A DNA stretch of 64,000 nt from NCBI GenBank assembly GCA_964016985.1, contig OZ024823.1:63322514-63386513 (forward strand), read 5' to 3'. Positions 42,736-54,008 of the stretch are shown in pieces. The DNA comes from Anodontia alba (taxonomy: Eukaryota > Mollusca > Bivalvia > Lucinida > Lucinidae). The notes below the pieces were generated by a model. That model did not search any database and had not been told where the DNA came from. It was given only the letters and a program-made list of their open reading frames with translations. The translations under genes were made by a program, and so were the position numbers. Within the stretch, counting starts at the first letter, position 1, and every line of letters starts with the position of its first letter.

Positions 42736-43033
42736 TAAAATTTCATTATTTATATGACATGCCTTAATTAAAAACGTTGTTTTTAATTATTTAGTTTTAC
42801 TGATTCCTCCTATCACTTTGGAAATAGAAGAGCAGAACTGAATTTTCCTCTATGTTAAAATTGTATGAAACTAAATATAATTTTCTCTTTCTATTCATTT
42901 TAGTCTTTGGAAACATCTTAAAGCAAATAATAGGATAAAAATGGGCTTGGCTTAGAAACAAATAATGGAAAAGAAAAGTAAAAAACAAAAAAATTTGAGA
43001 GAACAGTATATATAATATTCTTACCGGCATGTA

Positions 43034-43340
43034 TTTTGTTTGTGTTGAGGTTTTACGGCCCAGTCAACCCAATGGGGTCATGTCGAGCGCGGTCAGTTTA
43101 CCTAACCACACGTTTACTGGGCAGGCTTAGTCCTCTAAGCGGTTAACCAGTATTGTGCACATTCTTTCGCCAGAAACTGACAACTGCCCTTCTTGAATCA
43201 GTGGAAGGGAGAGAATGACCGTAGAAAATATTTCATGATCAATCTCCACGAATGAATGTTGCCGACCTCGGCGGGGGTTGAACCCGCGACCTCCTGGTCT
43301 CCAGTCGGACGGCGCATCCAACTGAGCCACCGAGGCCGGC
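43034..43340 (-). mobile_element. tRNA-headed SINE, full-length copy
   Basis: 307 bp flanked by a 12-bp target duplication with one mismatch (TACCGGCATGTA 43022-43033 and TACCGGCATATA 43341-43352). Intact box A and box B (GGTTCAACCCC) on the minus strand. It is one of two best preserved copies, together with 45254-45557. Confidence 0.93.
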
Positions 43341-43475
43341 TACCGGCATATAATACTGACGATAAAATAATAAATAATACATGGATAATCAGAGATTCAG
43401 TGTCAACTATTCCTAAATATCATTATGTTAACAATGAGGTATCCAAATAAAATCAGTATCTGAGATCAAATTAAC

Positions 43476-43674
43476 CCTTAAAGTGCCAAGCAAATTTTGT
43501 AGCAGACAACATTCAATTTTTTTATTTATTTTTTTTTATTCAAAGTTTCAGAGAAAACAAGTCTTGATATTTCATGTGAATCATCTGCCAAGCAGACTAT
43601 TTACATGAAATGTCAAGACTTGTTTTCTCTGAAAAAAAAAATGTAATCTGCTGCAGTTGTGATTGGCGCTTTAA
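43476..43674. mobile_element. Palindromic MITE-like element
   Basis: Ends CTTAAAGTGCCAA and TTGGCGCTTTAAG are inverted with one mismatch. The middle folds back (CTTGATATTTCATGTGAA facing TTACATGAAATGTCAAG). About 199 bp, non-coding. Related hairpins with the same AGCAGACRACATT flank occur at 55960-56300. Confidence 0.65.
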
Positions 43675-44159
43675 GAATTAATATTTAATGAAAAATTTAA
43701 GAGGACATCAGAAAACAATACATGTACAATCGTCAGGGTGGATGATGCAATTTTTTTTTTTTTTGGTATCATGTATATTTGTAAATGTACTGAGCTTATA
43801 TAAAACATACTAACAGCATAATGATATATTAGCACATATTTACAAGAAAACAAAATTATAATTTAAATGTAGAAATTAAACAACATAAATATGCACTCCC
43901 TTTGGTCATTTAAATTTATATTGACTAATTTCTGCAGAGGAACCAAAATCAATTTATACATATTTACATGAAAACAAAATTTAGATCATAATAATCTGTT
44001 ACTATAATAACCCTAAGTATTGGGACAGTTAGGCCTTTGTAAACAGTGTAGACCCAGATAAGACACCTCAGAATGTAATGTCTGATCAGGGTCTATACTG
44101 TTTGCCATGCATACTTGTTGGACCATATTTTTACAACTAAGTTATGTGTATCTACAATA

Positions 44160-44536
44160 CATATTTATTTATCTATTTATTTATTTATTTATTTATCATA
44201 AAACAATTTACACTGAGATAATTTGGTATTTCATGAAGGAAATATAATTATTGAACTGGTCCAAATATCAGAATTGTTTTTATCTCCTAATGTGTAAATA
44301 GTGTTGTTCTTTCTTTCTTTCAATCATTGTTTCTTTCAATGAATTTATTTATTTATATATTTATTTATACACTAATATAATTTTCTTGTGTTATTGTTTA
44401 TATGTCGTAATTATTATTATTTTTTTTTTTTTTTTACTTTGAACTTTGTCTGTTTCTGTGAATTGTTTATATGTCACAATTAAAACTTTTTTATTTCTTT
44501 CAATCTTTGTTTCTGTGAATTTATTTATTTATTTAT
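44160..44536. repeat. (TTTA)n and T-rich low complexity
   Basis: Runs of ATTT units at 44160-44197 and 44340-44370, and a T run at about 44419-44436. They flank the second SINE family and may have grown from its tail. Confidence 0.6.
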
Positions 44537-44870
44537 TTGTTTGTTTGTTTGATTTGGGCTTAACGTCGCTTTCAACCTTTTTCAGTCATATCGCGACGGT
44601 GTCTGGATGTGGCAGGGAGCTCAATGCTCACTTTTAGAGTGCTGCCTCACTGAAATATCACGCCCCAGACACTTTGACATGATATTCCACCCAGTCACAT
44701 TATACTGACACTGAGCTGACCAGTTCTAGCTCTACTTTCTTAATGCTGAGCGCCAAGCGAAAGAGCAGCTAGTACCATTTTTAAAGTCTTTGGTATGACC
44801 CGGCCGGGGATCGAACCCGCAACCTCCCGGCCACAAAGCGGACGCTCTACCACTGAGCCACTGTGCCGGT
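44537..44870 (-). mobile_element. Second tRNA-headed SINE family (V-SINE/RUDI-like?)
   Basis: The minus-strand head near 44868 has box A TGGCTCAGTGGTAGAGC and box B GGTTCGATCCC, closer to a real tRNA than the other family. The 3' half carries the core CAACCTTTTTCAGTCATATC (44571-44590), like the conserved domain of mollusc V-SINEs, and a (TTTG)n tail. It is embedded in (TTTA)n so target duplications cannot be read. Family naming is tentative. Confidence 0.8.
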
Positions 44871-45253
44871 TATTATTTATTTATTTATTCATTTATTTGT
44901 CTTAATTGTGTAGTTTTGATTTTTGCCCTCAATCTCTGTCCTGTGACAGTATTTGTGTATAGTTGCATTTCCCTTGTCTGATAATAAAAAATAATGTTTG
45001 TGTTGTTTATTATATTTCACAAATATTTTAATATATTTTTGTTACTTCTTTCAATCTGTGTTACTTCCAGTGACTCACTTGGTGTCAAGGTTTTATTACT
45101 ATTACTATTATTATTATTATTTTCTTTTTTTACAGTGAAAGTTTCAAAACTGAATAAAATATTTTTGAAATCTTGATTTGGAATACTAATTAGGCTTTGC
45201 TCTTGTTATAACCAATGGAGGGCGAAGCTTTTCAGCTACGCGATTTCATTGGT

Positions 45254-45557
45254 TTGTTTGTGTTGAGGTTTTACGGCCCAGTCAACCCAATGGGGTCATG
45301 TCGAGCGCAGTCAGTTTACCTAACCACACGTTACTGGGCAGGCTTAGTCCTCTAAGCGGTTAACCAGTATTGTGCACATTCTTTCGCCAGAAACTGAAAA
45401 CTGCCCTTCTTGAATCAGCGGAAGGGAGAGAATGACCGTAGAAAATATTTCATGATCAATCTCCACGAAAGAATGTTGCCGACCTCGGCGGGGGTTGAAC
45501 CCGCGACCTCCTGGTCTCCAGTGGGACGGCGCATCCAACTGAGCCACCGAGGCCGGC
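45254..45557 (-). mobile_element. tRNA-headed SINE, full-length copy
   Basis: About 304 bp with a 9-bp target duplication TTCATTGGT (45245-45253 and 45558-45566). Box A and box B intact on the minus strand. Confidence 0.92.
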
Positions 45558-45566
45558 TTCATTGGT

Positions 45567-46213
45567 CAATAGTCAGGGTATTCTGATATCCAAGAGGAAT
45601 GACAGGTATTATCAGATGATTGACAGGTCTTATTAGGTGACTGACAGGGCATATCAGATATAGTTTACATGATAAAACAAATCCAATACAAATATTAATA
45701 AGTGTTTTTTCTAACACACCAAATGTCAGAATGGAATACGAAATAATCCTTGTCAGTCCAAAATGGGGTTCTTTAAGAAATAATAATTATCTTTCAAAAC
45801 AAAGGAAAAAAAAAAGAATAAATGAGTTTTTAGCCACATTCCATGTTATTTTATGGACTAGGATGAAACTTCTGTTACATGTGGAAATTGTATAAATAGT
45901 ACATCAACATTAACAGCTACTTAATCAGATGCGCATAATAATTATATGGTCTTCAAATACTCTTTTGTAATTTTGCCTATTCACATTTCACCTAAAGATG
46001 CCAAAACCCATTTTGCCGACTCTAAAAAATTGCTTACTGTTACTCCCATTTGACATACTTGGAAAAAATGTCAGCTGGAAAAGTTGACATTTTCACTTAG
46101 CTTACACAATAAAAATTAAATAAGAGAACTCAGGAACTGATGAAATCAGATCCACATCAGGTCCCCCAACACAAAGGGAAAACATATAAATACAAAAATG
46201 CAGCTACAAAATG

Positions 46214-46214
<1 letters not shown>
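45567..46214. other. Unassigned spacer
   Basis: AT-rich; no gene or repeat recognised. Confidence 0.4.
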
Positions 46215-46286
<72 letters not shown>

Positions 46287-46290
46287 ACAC
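46215..46290. repeat. (AC)n microsatellite
   Basis: About 76 bp of almost pure AC repeat with one interruption near 46280. Confidence 0.95.
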
Positions 46291-46707
46291 CAGGCTTTCA
46301 AGTGCCCTCCAGTGAAAAAGTAGGGATAAGGTAGGGCTCAAAATTTTGAAAAAGTAAGGCAAAAGTAGGAATTAAAATCAGAAAAGTAGGGATAGTAGGG
46401 ATGTTCTGAGTGTTTTTAGACTTAGAAAAAGATAAAATAAGACAACAGTTTTCTCTGAACAATAACACTTTATTACCATAGTAAGGAAATACCAAAATAA
46501 ATGTTCCAAAAAAGGAGTTACAACTAAAGTAAAAAATTTTCATAAACTTTTGCATCGAGACCGCTCAGATTAAGTTGATTCAATTTTTACAAACTTCGAG
46601 CGAGCAAGGAAAAAAATTACAATTTTTGGTCACTTCAAACATTTTTGGACTAAAAAGTAGGGATGGTAGGGCATTTTCAGAAAAAAGTAGGGAAAAGTAG
46701 GAACACA
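46291..46707 (+). repeat. GTAGGG repeat, copy 1 left part (split)
   Basis: It starts CAGGCTTTCAAGTGCCCTCC and is rich in GTAGGGATAGTAGG. The copy at 51017-51500 is its inverted partner. The right part lies at 49758-49812 after an inserted array element. The ends (AGGCTTTCAAGTG and ACTTGAAAGCCT type) are themselves inverted, suggesting a terminal-inverted-repeat element. Confidence 0.75.
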
Positions 46708-49700
46708 AAAACAAGAGGCCCGCGGGCCACGGTTTGCTCACCTGAGTGACATAGCCACTGCAGACATGCAGATGTTATGCAACATTTTTCCAATCCTATC
46801 ATCGCAACTAATGAAAATATCATCATTTGAGCAGTTCTTAGTTTTGAAGAAGAATATATGGGCCTGACAGTCAATGGAGCATGATCATTTGAATAAACTA
46901 TCAATCACATTTCAACAGAAGGATCAATGTGAAATTTGGTGGAAATTGGCCAAGTGGTTTCTGAAGAATCATGATTTTATACATGTAAACAGCACAGTGG
47001 CAGGGAAATATTATAAATATAAACCAGATGATGGCCATCTTAGATTTCCAATCAGAACAATTTTAACTACTGTTGATCTACAAGTCACTTTGATACTTTC
47101 AATATAAATGTATATGGCCCACACAAATAGGGAAGCAAATTTGACCTTGGAGGCTAAAAGGTCAAATGTCGACATAGAACCATCATTTGAGCAATTTTGG
47201 TAGATCTCCTGTCCCCCGTAATTTGTGCAAAGATTAAGACCCAGGGCTTATTTGGTTATGAGGAAGAAGATTTTTAAAGGTTTTTACCATATATGGGCAT
47301 GGCAGCCATTTTGATCAATGGACCATACCCATTTTAGCAATCTTTCATTCTCCTGCCCACGGAGGCTCCGCATGAAATTTGAGCAACACTGGCCCGGAGG
47401 CTTCAGAGGAAAAGCCATTTGAAATTATCAACATTTTTTCCATACAAATGTATGGGGCCCATACAAATGCATACAGAAGCAAACTTGACCTCGCCGTAAA
47501 AAGGTTAAATGTTAATGTATGACAATTATTTTAGCAACTTTGGTAGATCACCCGTTCCAGATGATATATGCAAAGATTCAGCCACGAGCCATCCTCGGTT
47601 TTGGAGAATAAGATTTTTAAATGTTTTTTCCCATGCAAATGCATAAGGAAGCAAACTTGACCTTGCCGTAAAAAGGTCAAATGTCAATGTACGACCATTA
47701 TTTTAGCAACTTTGGTAGACCCCCTGTCCCCGATGATTTATGCAAACATTCAGCCCCAAAGCATCTTTGGTTCTAGAGAAGAAGATTTATAAAGGTTTTT
47801 ACCATATATGGGCATGGCGCCCATCTTGGTCAACGAACCATGACCATTTTAGCAATCTTTTGTTCCCCCTACATAAGGAGGCGCCATATGAAATTTGAGC
47901 AAAATTGGCCCAGAGGCTCCAGAGGAGAAGTTGTTTGAAATTCTGAACATTTTTCCCATACAAATGCATAAGGAAGCAAAATTGACCTTAACGTAAAAAG
48001 GTCAAATGTCAATGTACGACCATTATTTTAGCAATTTTAGTAGCCCTCCTGTTCCCGAAGATATATGCAAAGATTCAGCCAAAAGGCATGCTCGGTTTTG
48101 GAGAAGAAGATTTTTAAAGGTTTTTCCCATACAAATGCATGGGGAAGCAAACTTGACCTTGCCGTAAAAAAGGTCAAACGTCAACGTACGACAATTCTTT
48201 TAGCAATGTTGGTAGACCTCCCATCCCCAATGATTCCTGCAAAGGTTCAGCCCCAAGGCATTCTCGGATCTGGAGGAGAAGATTTTTAAAGGTTTTTACC
48301 ATATATGGGCGTGGCAGCCATCTTGGTCAACGGACCGCAACCATTTTAGCAATTTTTCGTTCCCCCACCCTAAGAGGGCTCCGTATGAAATTTGAGCAAA
48401 ATTGGCCCAGAGGCTCCAGAGGAGAAGTTGTTTGAAATTCTGAACATTTTTCCCTTACAAATGCATAAGGAAGCAAAATTGACCTTACCGTAAAAAGTCA
48501 AATGTCAATGTACGACCATTATTTTAGCAATTTTGGTAGCTCTTCTGTTCCCAAAGATATATGCAAAGATTCAGCCATAAGGCATGCTGGGTTTTGGAGA
48601 AGAAGATTTTAAAGGTTTTTCCCATACAAATGCATAGGGAAGCAAACTTGACCTTGCCGTAAAAAGGTTAAACGTCAACGTACGACAATTCTTTTAGCAA
48701 TTTTGGTAGACCTCCCGTCCCTGATGATTCCTGCAAAGGTTCAGCACCAAGCCATTCTCAGTTCTTGAGGAGAAGATTTTTAAAGGTTTTTACCATATAT
48801 GGGCGTGGCGGCCATCTTGGTCAACGTACCGCGACCATTTTAGCAATTTTTCGTTCCCCCACCCTGAGGAGACTCCATATGAAATTTGAGCAAAATTTGC
48901 TCAGCGGTTTCAGAGGAGAAGTCGTTTGAAAATGTTAACGGACGAACGAACGCACGGACGGACCCACGAATGGGTACATACGTGGCTATGCACTTTGTGG
49001 CAAAAATCATTAAATGGCTACTGATTTTACGTGCCTATTACTGTCCATCATTATGTGTCTACAAATTACATTTAGCCACATTAGGTATGGATTACCTGTC
49101 CATAGCTATTATTCTCTTGTGTGGGTAGCCATTTAACCACATTAGGTATGGATTACCTGTCAGTAGCTACCATTCTCTTATGTGGCTAGCCATTTAGCCA
49201 CGTTAGGTATAGATTAACTGTCCATAAGGGGCTACTGATTTTAAGTGGCTTTGGATTACCTGTCCATAGCTATTATTCTCTTGTGTGGGTAGCCATTTAA
49301 CCACATTAGGTATGGATTACCTGTCAGTAGCTACCATTCTCTTATGTGGCTAGCCATTTAGCCACGTTAGGTATAGATTAACTGTTCATAAGGGGCTACT
49401 GATTTTAAGTGGCTTTCAAAAGATGTATTACTGCGCAGGCGCATAAAAAAAGACGGTACCCGAGGGTACTTGGACGTCCTTAGGAATGGATGGATTTCTG
49501 ACCATTATTATGTGCCTACAAATTAAAATAACTTTATTTAGCCAGATTAAGTATGGATTACCTGTCCATATCTCTCTCTTATGTGGCTAGCCTGGTATGA
49601 CCATTTTGCCACTTAAGTATCTAAAATGCTGATGGTAAGCCATGCAAGTACCCGCTCGTGGGAACGGACGGACGGACGGACGCACAGACGGACAGACAGA

Positions 49701-49757
49701 CGACGGACGAAAAGTGATCACAATAGCTCATCCTGAGCAGAGCTCAGGTGAGCTAAA
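46708..49757. mobile_element. Large tandem-array element with 495-bp higher-order unit
   Basis: The left end is ACAAGAGGCCCGCGGGCC, then GCTCACCTGAG (46736-46746); the right end is CTCAGGTGAGC (49743-49753), a perfect 11-bp inverted pair. The main array (47130-48950) alternates two blocks; AAGCAAACTTGACC or variant lies at about 47475, 47654, 47966, 48146, 48472 and 48642, giving a unit of about 495 bp. A first ACGG run (48940-48970) is followed by other repeats and a second at 49665-49712. It was inserted into a GTAGGG repeat. Confidence 0.8.
49089..49416. repeat. 164-bp perfect-step tandem duplication
   Basis: 49089-49252 and 49253-49416 are the same 164 bp with a single difference seen (TGTCCATA versus TGTTCATA). 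It lies between the two ACGG tails of the enclosing element. Confidence 0.9.
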
Positions 49758-49812
49758 AAAGTAGGGAAAAGTAGGAATAGTAGGAAAAGTAGGGCCTGCT
49801 TGAAAGCCTGAC
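49758..49812 (+). repeat. GTAGGG repeat, copy 1 right part
   Basis: GTAGGGAAAAGTAGGAATAG to CTTGAAAGCCTG; it completes the repeat begun at 46291. Confidence 0.75.
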
Positions 49813-49849
49813 ACACACACAACCCATATATATATGCATAGCTCTTCAT

Positions 49850-50940
49850 TTTTGGGTACACTCGTAAACAGTGTAGACCCAGATCAGATGATACAGAAAG
49901 TAAAAAAAATTACAGGAATTGTTGCAAACTTACAATTTGAATTTAAAATTGATCTGTTCAAAGGCACTTGCGGGACATTGGAAAACAGTGTAGATCCAGA
50001 TCCGAGAGCTGCAGAAGGCGGTGTCTGATCAGGGTCAAGACTGTTTGTCAAAGTACAGGAACTTTTGTAAACTTACATCGAATAAAACAATCTTAACACC
50101 CTTTAACTTTCAAATGGAGCTGTCCAAAGGCATTTTTGGCAAACAGTGTAGACCCTGATCAGACGCCGCAGAATGCAGAGTCATTGTTCATTTTCAGTAC
50201 AGGGTCCTTTTTGCAAACTTACATCAAACAAAACAAAACTGACACCCCTTAAATTTAAAATGTATCTATCCATAGGCATACATGCCATATCTCACACTGT
50301 GAGGTAAAATCTTACAGAATTTGGCCCATCTGGAAGGCAATTCCCATAAAAAATTCAAATCTCACATAATTTTCAGACGATTTTACAACAGATTTTACGA
50401 AGAAATAAACATAAATCACACACTATTGTGGTTTTCACAAACTTCTTACATGAAAAAAGACTTTAGACTATAATGCGGGAGCTCCACTGTGTGATGTTTA
50501 AGAAAATCTCACAGAATTTTGTCAAATCTCCCTTAAATTTTTGCCTTATCTCACAGGTTTTAGTCCACAGCTTATGGCATGTATGTATCATAGGCATTTT
50601 GTGGTCATTTCTTTTAACAGTGTAGACCCAGGGTCAGATGCCACAGAAAGCCGAGTCTGATCAGGATCACCACTATTTGCAGGAAGTTTTGTAAATGTAC
50701 AAAAGAGTTTGACACCACTTAAATTTAAAATAGATCTGTTCAAATTAGGCACTTTTGTGACATTGGCAAACAGTGTAGACCCAGATCAGACGCCACAGAA
50801 TAATTGCAGCGTCTGCTCAGGTCACCACTATTTGCTTAAACTACAGGATTTTTTGTAAAGCTTACAACAAATAAAACAACTCTGACACTCCTTAAATTTA
50901 AAACAGATCTGTTCAAGAATATTAAGTGTGTCCTAGCTAT
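49850..50940. repeat. AACAGTGTAGACCC array
   Basis: About six diverged units (117-160 bp) start AACAGTGTAGACCCAGATCA at about 49867, 49984, 50142, 50618 and 50769. They share CTTACATCAAATAAAACAA and CTTAAATTTAAAATGGATCT. A lone unit lies at 44048-44110. It is split by a small element at 50280-50588. Confidence 0.65.
50280..50588. mobile_element. Small inverted-repeat element in the array
   Basis: About 309 bp. Near-terminal inverted repeat ATACATGCCATA (50277-50288) and TATGGCATGTAT (50573-50584). It is flanked by CATAGGCAT at 50271-50279 and 50589-50597. A duplication of 8-9 bp suggests a hAT-type non-autonomous transposon, although the ends do not match to the exact base. Confidence 0.6.
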
Positions 50941-51016
50941 ATGTGGACAGTGGACATGTTCATTTCCAATTTAATGGTGTCTGGTTAATTTCATCCATTA
51001 GAAGTTTTGCGAAACT

Positions 51017-51500
51017 CAGGCTTTCGAGTGGGCCCTACTTTTCCTACTATTCCCTACTTTTTTGTGCTTCTACTTTTCCCTACTTTTTTTTCTGAAAATG
51101 CCCTACTATCCCTACTTTTTAGTCCAAAATTGTTTGAAGCGACCATAAATTGTCATTTTTTTCCTCGCTCGTTTTGCTCGCTCGGAGTTTGTAAAAATCA
51201 GATCATTTTATCTGAGCAGCCACTATGCAAAATTTTTTAAAATATTTTTATTTCAGTTATAACTCCTTTTTTGGAACATTTATTTTGGCGTTTCCTTTCC
51301 ATGGTAATGTATTGTTATTGTTCAGAGAAAACTCCCTTTGCTAATTATATCTTTTTCTAAATGTAAAAACACTCAGGACATCCCTACTATCCCTACTTTT
51401 CATGATTGAAATTCCTACTTTTGTCCTACTTTTTCAAAATTTTGAGCCCTACTTTATCGTATTCCTACTTTTTCGATGGAGGGCACTTGAAAGCCTGGAA
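51017..51500 (-). repeat. GTAGGG repeat, copy 2 (uninterrupted, inverted)
   Basis: Reverse complement of 46291-46707 joined to 49758-49812, including the uninterrupted site (CCTACTTTTTTGTGC) where copy 1 carries the array element. The two copies face each other across 49813-51016. Confidence 0.8.
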
Positions 51501-53204
51501 ACTGTAGATACGGTGTACAATATGTTCAGTTGCAGTGCTCCGCATTGTCTGGTCTGTCTCTGTTTACAGACACAATGATTGCATATTTTCCATAAAATGG
51601 GCCGGTAGGCATATATTGGAAAAAGAGATTAAACAATCACGCGAGACATGCTCTGTTGTTAGGCATAGGCAAAATGAGGCCAAAAGTGGTACCACTCACT
51701 AATGATTTTATTGCCCTTACTTAGGGACTAAGCAAGCAAGATCAAAGACATGTCCTAAAGGCCTCCTGAAGGGTAATAAATTTTTTGGAGGGGATAACAG
51801 ATACATGTAGTTTGGAAAATTGACTTATCTGGAGAGCAGAGTTGAAGGGTTTGTTTATCTTTTTTTTCTTTCATACTAACAATGTTTATTTATTTTTAAT
51901 TATTTATTTATTTATTTATTTATTTTTGTTTATTTAAGAATTTTCTGAAGGGTAATAAATATTTTAAAGGAATAAAACATAGTTTGGAAAATTGATTAAT
52001 TGGGTGAGTAGATTGGAAAGTTTTTTTTTTTGTTTTTTTTTTTGTTTTTTTTTATACATTTATTTCTTTTATTTTTAAAATGTATTTTTTTTGTGTATTT
52101 AAGGTAATATAATAATTTGTTGGGATAACAAATATTTTGAAAAAAAAAAAAAAAAAAAAAAAAACAAAAAAACTGATTCTTTTTTCAATGTTAGAGTATC
52201 TATTTATTTTTGTCTTTCATTTATGTCTCTAGTGGCCTTCTAAAGGTTATAAATTTCTTTTAGGGATACCAAATATTTTGCAATACAAAACAAAACAAAA
52301 AAAAAAAAAAACAGATTTATTTGAAGAGTAGATTGGAATTATTTATTTAATTTGTATTAATTTAATTTGTATTAGTTTGTTTCTTCTTTCTTTAAAGTAT
52401 TTCATTATTATTTTTTTTTTATTTATTAATTAAATATTGTTTATTTATTTGTTTCTATGTATTTATTTATATATACATGCTCAGTGAAGACAAAAATCAG
52501 CTTGCGTGGATTCTTTAGGCTGATCTGAGTCTTCACTGGGTGCACATGCCATTTAGTAGAAATTGCTGTGCTCCAGGTTTTTGTTATTCATTAGTGCAAA
52601 AAAATGTCTCAATAAATGCATATTTTAGTTCCAATTCATTCCGCAACTGATTATAAAATTATAAGGTAAGTGATATTCAATATTTTCTATAAGGAAAGTG
52701 ATATTCAATATTTTCATAGCATTATTATTAAAATTATAAAATGTCTACTGGACAGTTCATGTTTCAGGTTAATAATGCAGAGTTCACCCTACAAAAAATG
52801 TGCCTAATAAAAACTCGACCAGTCTGCACATCCAGCCTGCTTTGTCTACTGATCAGATATGCAGACTGGTGTGACTCAGCTCAGCCCACAGGTTATTTTT
52901 TAAGACAGTTGCTGTGCGCTGCTCCTATGATATTACCTATGGAACAGATCTGTCATATTTGGTATTAATGTAATGCTTATCATAAAATAATTCCTTTCTG
53001 TAAATATTTTCATGAAAAATGATACAGGGCATGGGAAAAATGACACAAAATGTTTTTTGCTAATTAACAGGAAAAAATTCTGTTTTTTGGGGTTTTTTTT
53101 TGTTTGTTTGTTTTTGTATTCCTGAAATTCTTCTCATAAAAAGATTTCATCTATTTCTGAAAATATAATGATAACTGATAAAGAGCATGGGAAAAAAATG
53201 ACAC
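51501..53204. other. Spacer with A/T low-complexity runs
   Basis: (TTTA)n at 51893-51930, T-rich at 52020-52070, an A run at 52140-52164, and more ATTT runs to 52475. No gene. A 75-codon frame at 52741-52968 is unsupported. Confidence 0.5.
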
Positions 53205-53350
53205 AAAATTATTCACTATATAGTCTGCACAAAGTCTGGTCTGCAATGTACTTGGTCTGCAAAATGTCCCCTTTTGGTCCATTGCAGACCGGTCCATGGT
53301 CCACTGGTCTGCATGGTTTGGTCTGCAGATTATACCCAATCATTGTATAG
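53205..53350. repeat. GCAGACC-rich dispersed repeat, copy 2
   Basis: Inverted relative to the copy at 42588-42735; they share TGCAGACCGGTCCATGGTCC and AATGTCCCCTTTTGGTCCA. Confidence 0.75.
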
Positions 53351-53499
53351 TGCTGCAGAAAAACATTTTTCAGCAGAGCCAATTTTCTGAGACACAAGTA
53401 GGTATAATCATAGTATTGTCAAGTTGTACGCATTACATTATGTGGTATGTATGACAAAAATAGACATGATATTTGCATTTGTTTATTTGTAATGTGGTT

Positions 53500-53716
53500 A
53501 GACTGCCCTTCAACACACATCCCTTCAACACACTTCAGGTAATTTTGGGAGTGGTCAGTTAACATTATCACACTTTTCATGGGCAGGATTCCTAAGTGGT
53601 TTGTCAATGTTTAGTGCATATTTTTTCGCCAGTAACTGACAACTGATCCCCTTGATTCAGCAGAAGACGGAGAATGGCCTTATTTTTTTCATGAGCAAAT
53701 CTCAACGAAAGAATGT
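53500..53716 (-). mobile_element. Diverged SINE body, relative of the main SINE
   Basis: It matches the SINE body in order: GTCAGTTAACATTATCACAC, GGGCAGGATTCCTAAG, TTCGCCAGTAACTGACAACT, GAGAATGGCC. The tRNA head is absent. An old copy or sister family. Confidence 0.6.
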
Positions 53717-53730
53717 ACCGTGGGCTAGGA

Positions 53731-53786
53731 TTGATTGAGTTGAGGTTTAACGACATGTCAACCCTTGTGGGTCATTTTGTGTTGTA
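53731..53786 (-). mobile_element. 56-bp tail-only retroposon insertion
   Basis: It is flanked by a perfect 14-bp duplication ACCGTGGGCTAGGA (53717-53730 and 53787-53800). The 56 bp is the 3' tail domain also found at 60060-60116 (AACGACATGTCAACCCTTGT here). A severely 5'-truncated insertion. Confidence 0.85.
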
Positions 53787-53919
53787 ACCGTGGGCTAGGA
53801 ACAAAACGGTGACAGTCCATATGCATATGCGAATCTGACGGCTTTGCCACTCCCGGTATAATATTTGGTAATACTTGGTTCAATTATGGTGGTCATTAAA
53901 ATTTGTATCATAGAACCAT

Positions 53920-54008
53920 GGTATATAGACGTTACATAGCCTATCTGTGCAAAAATGCGTTTCTGGAGACCTATTTGTTCTAGCAACGTAGCCTATCTGT
54001 GGTAAACA
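53920..54008. repeat. About 90-bp repeat, left of an inverted pair
   Basis: TATATAGACGTTACATAGCC to TAGCCTATCTGTGGTAAACA. Its reverse complement lies at 61076-61163. Within each copy, ACGTAGCCTATCTGTG occurs twice in direct orientation. Confidence 0.75.
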
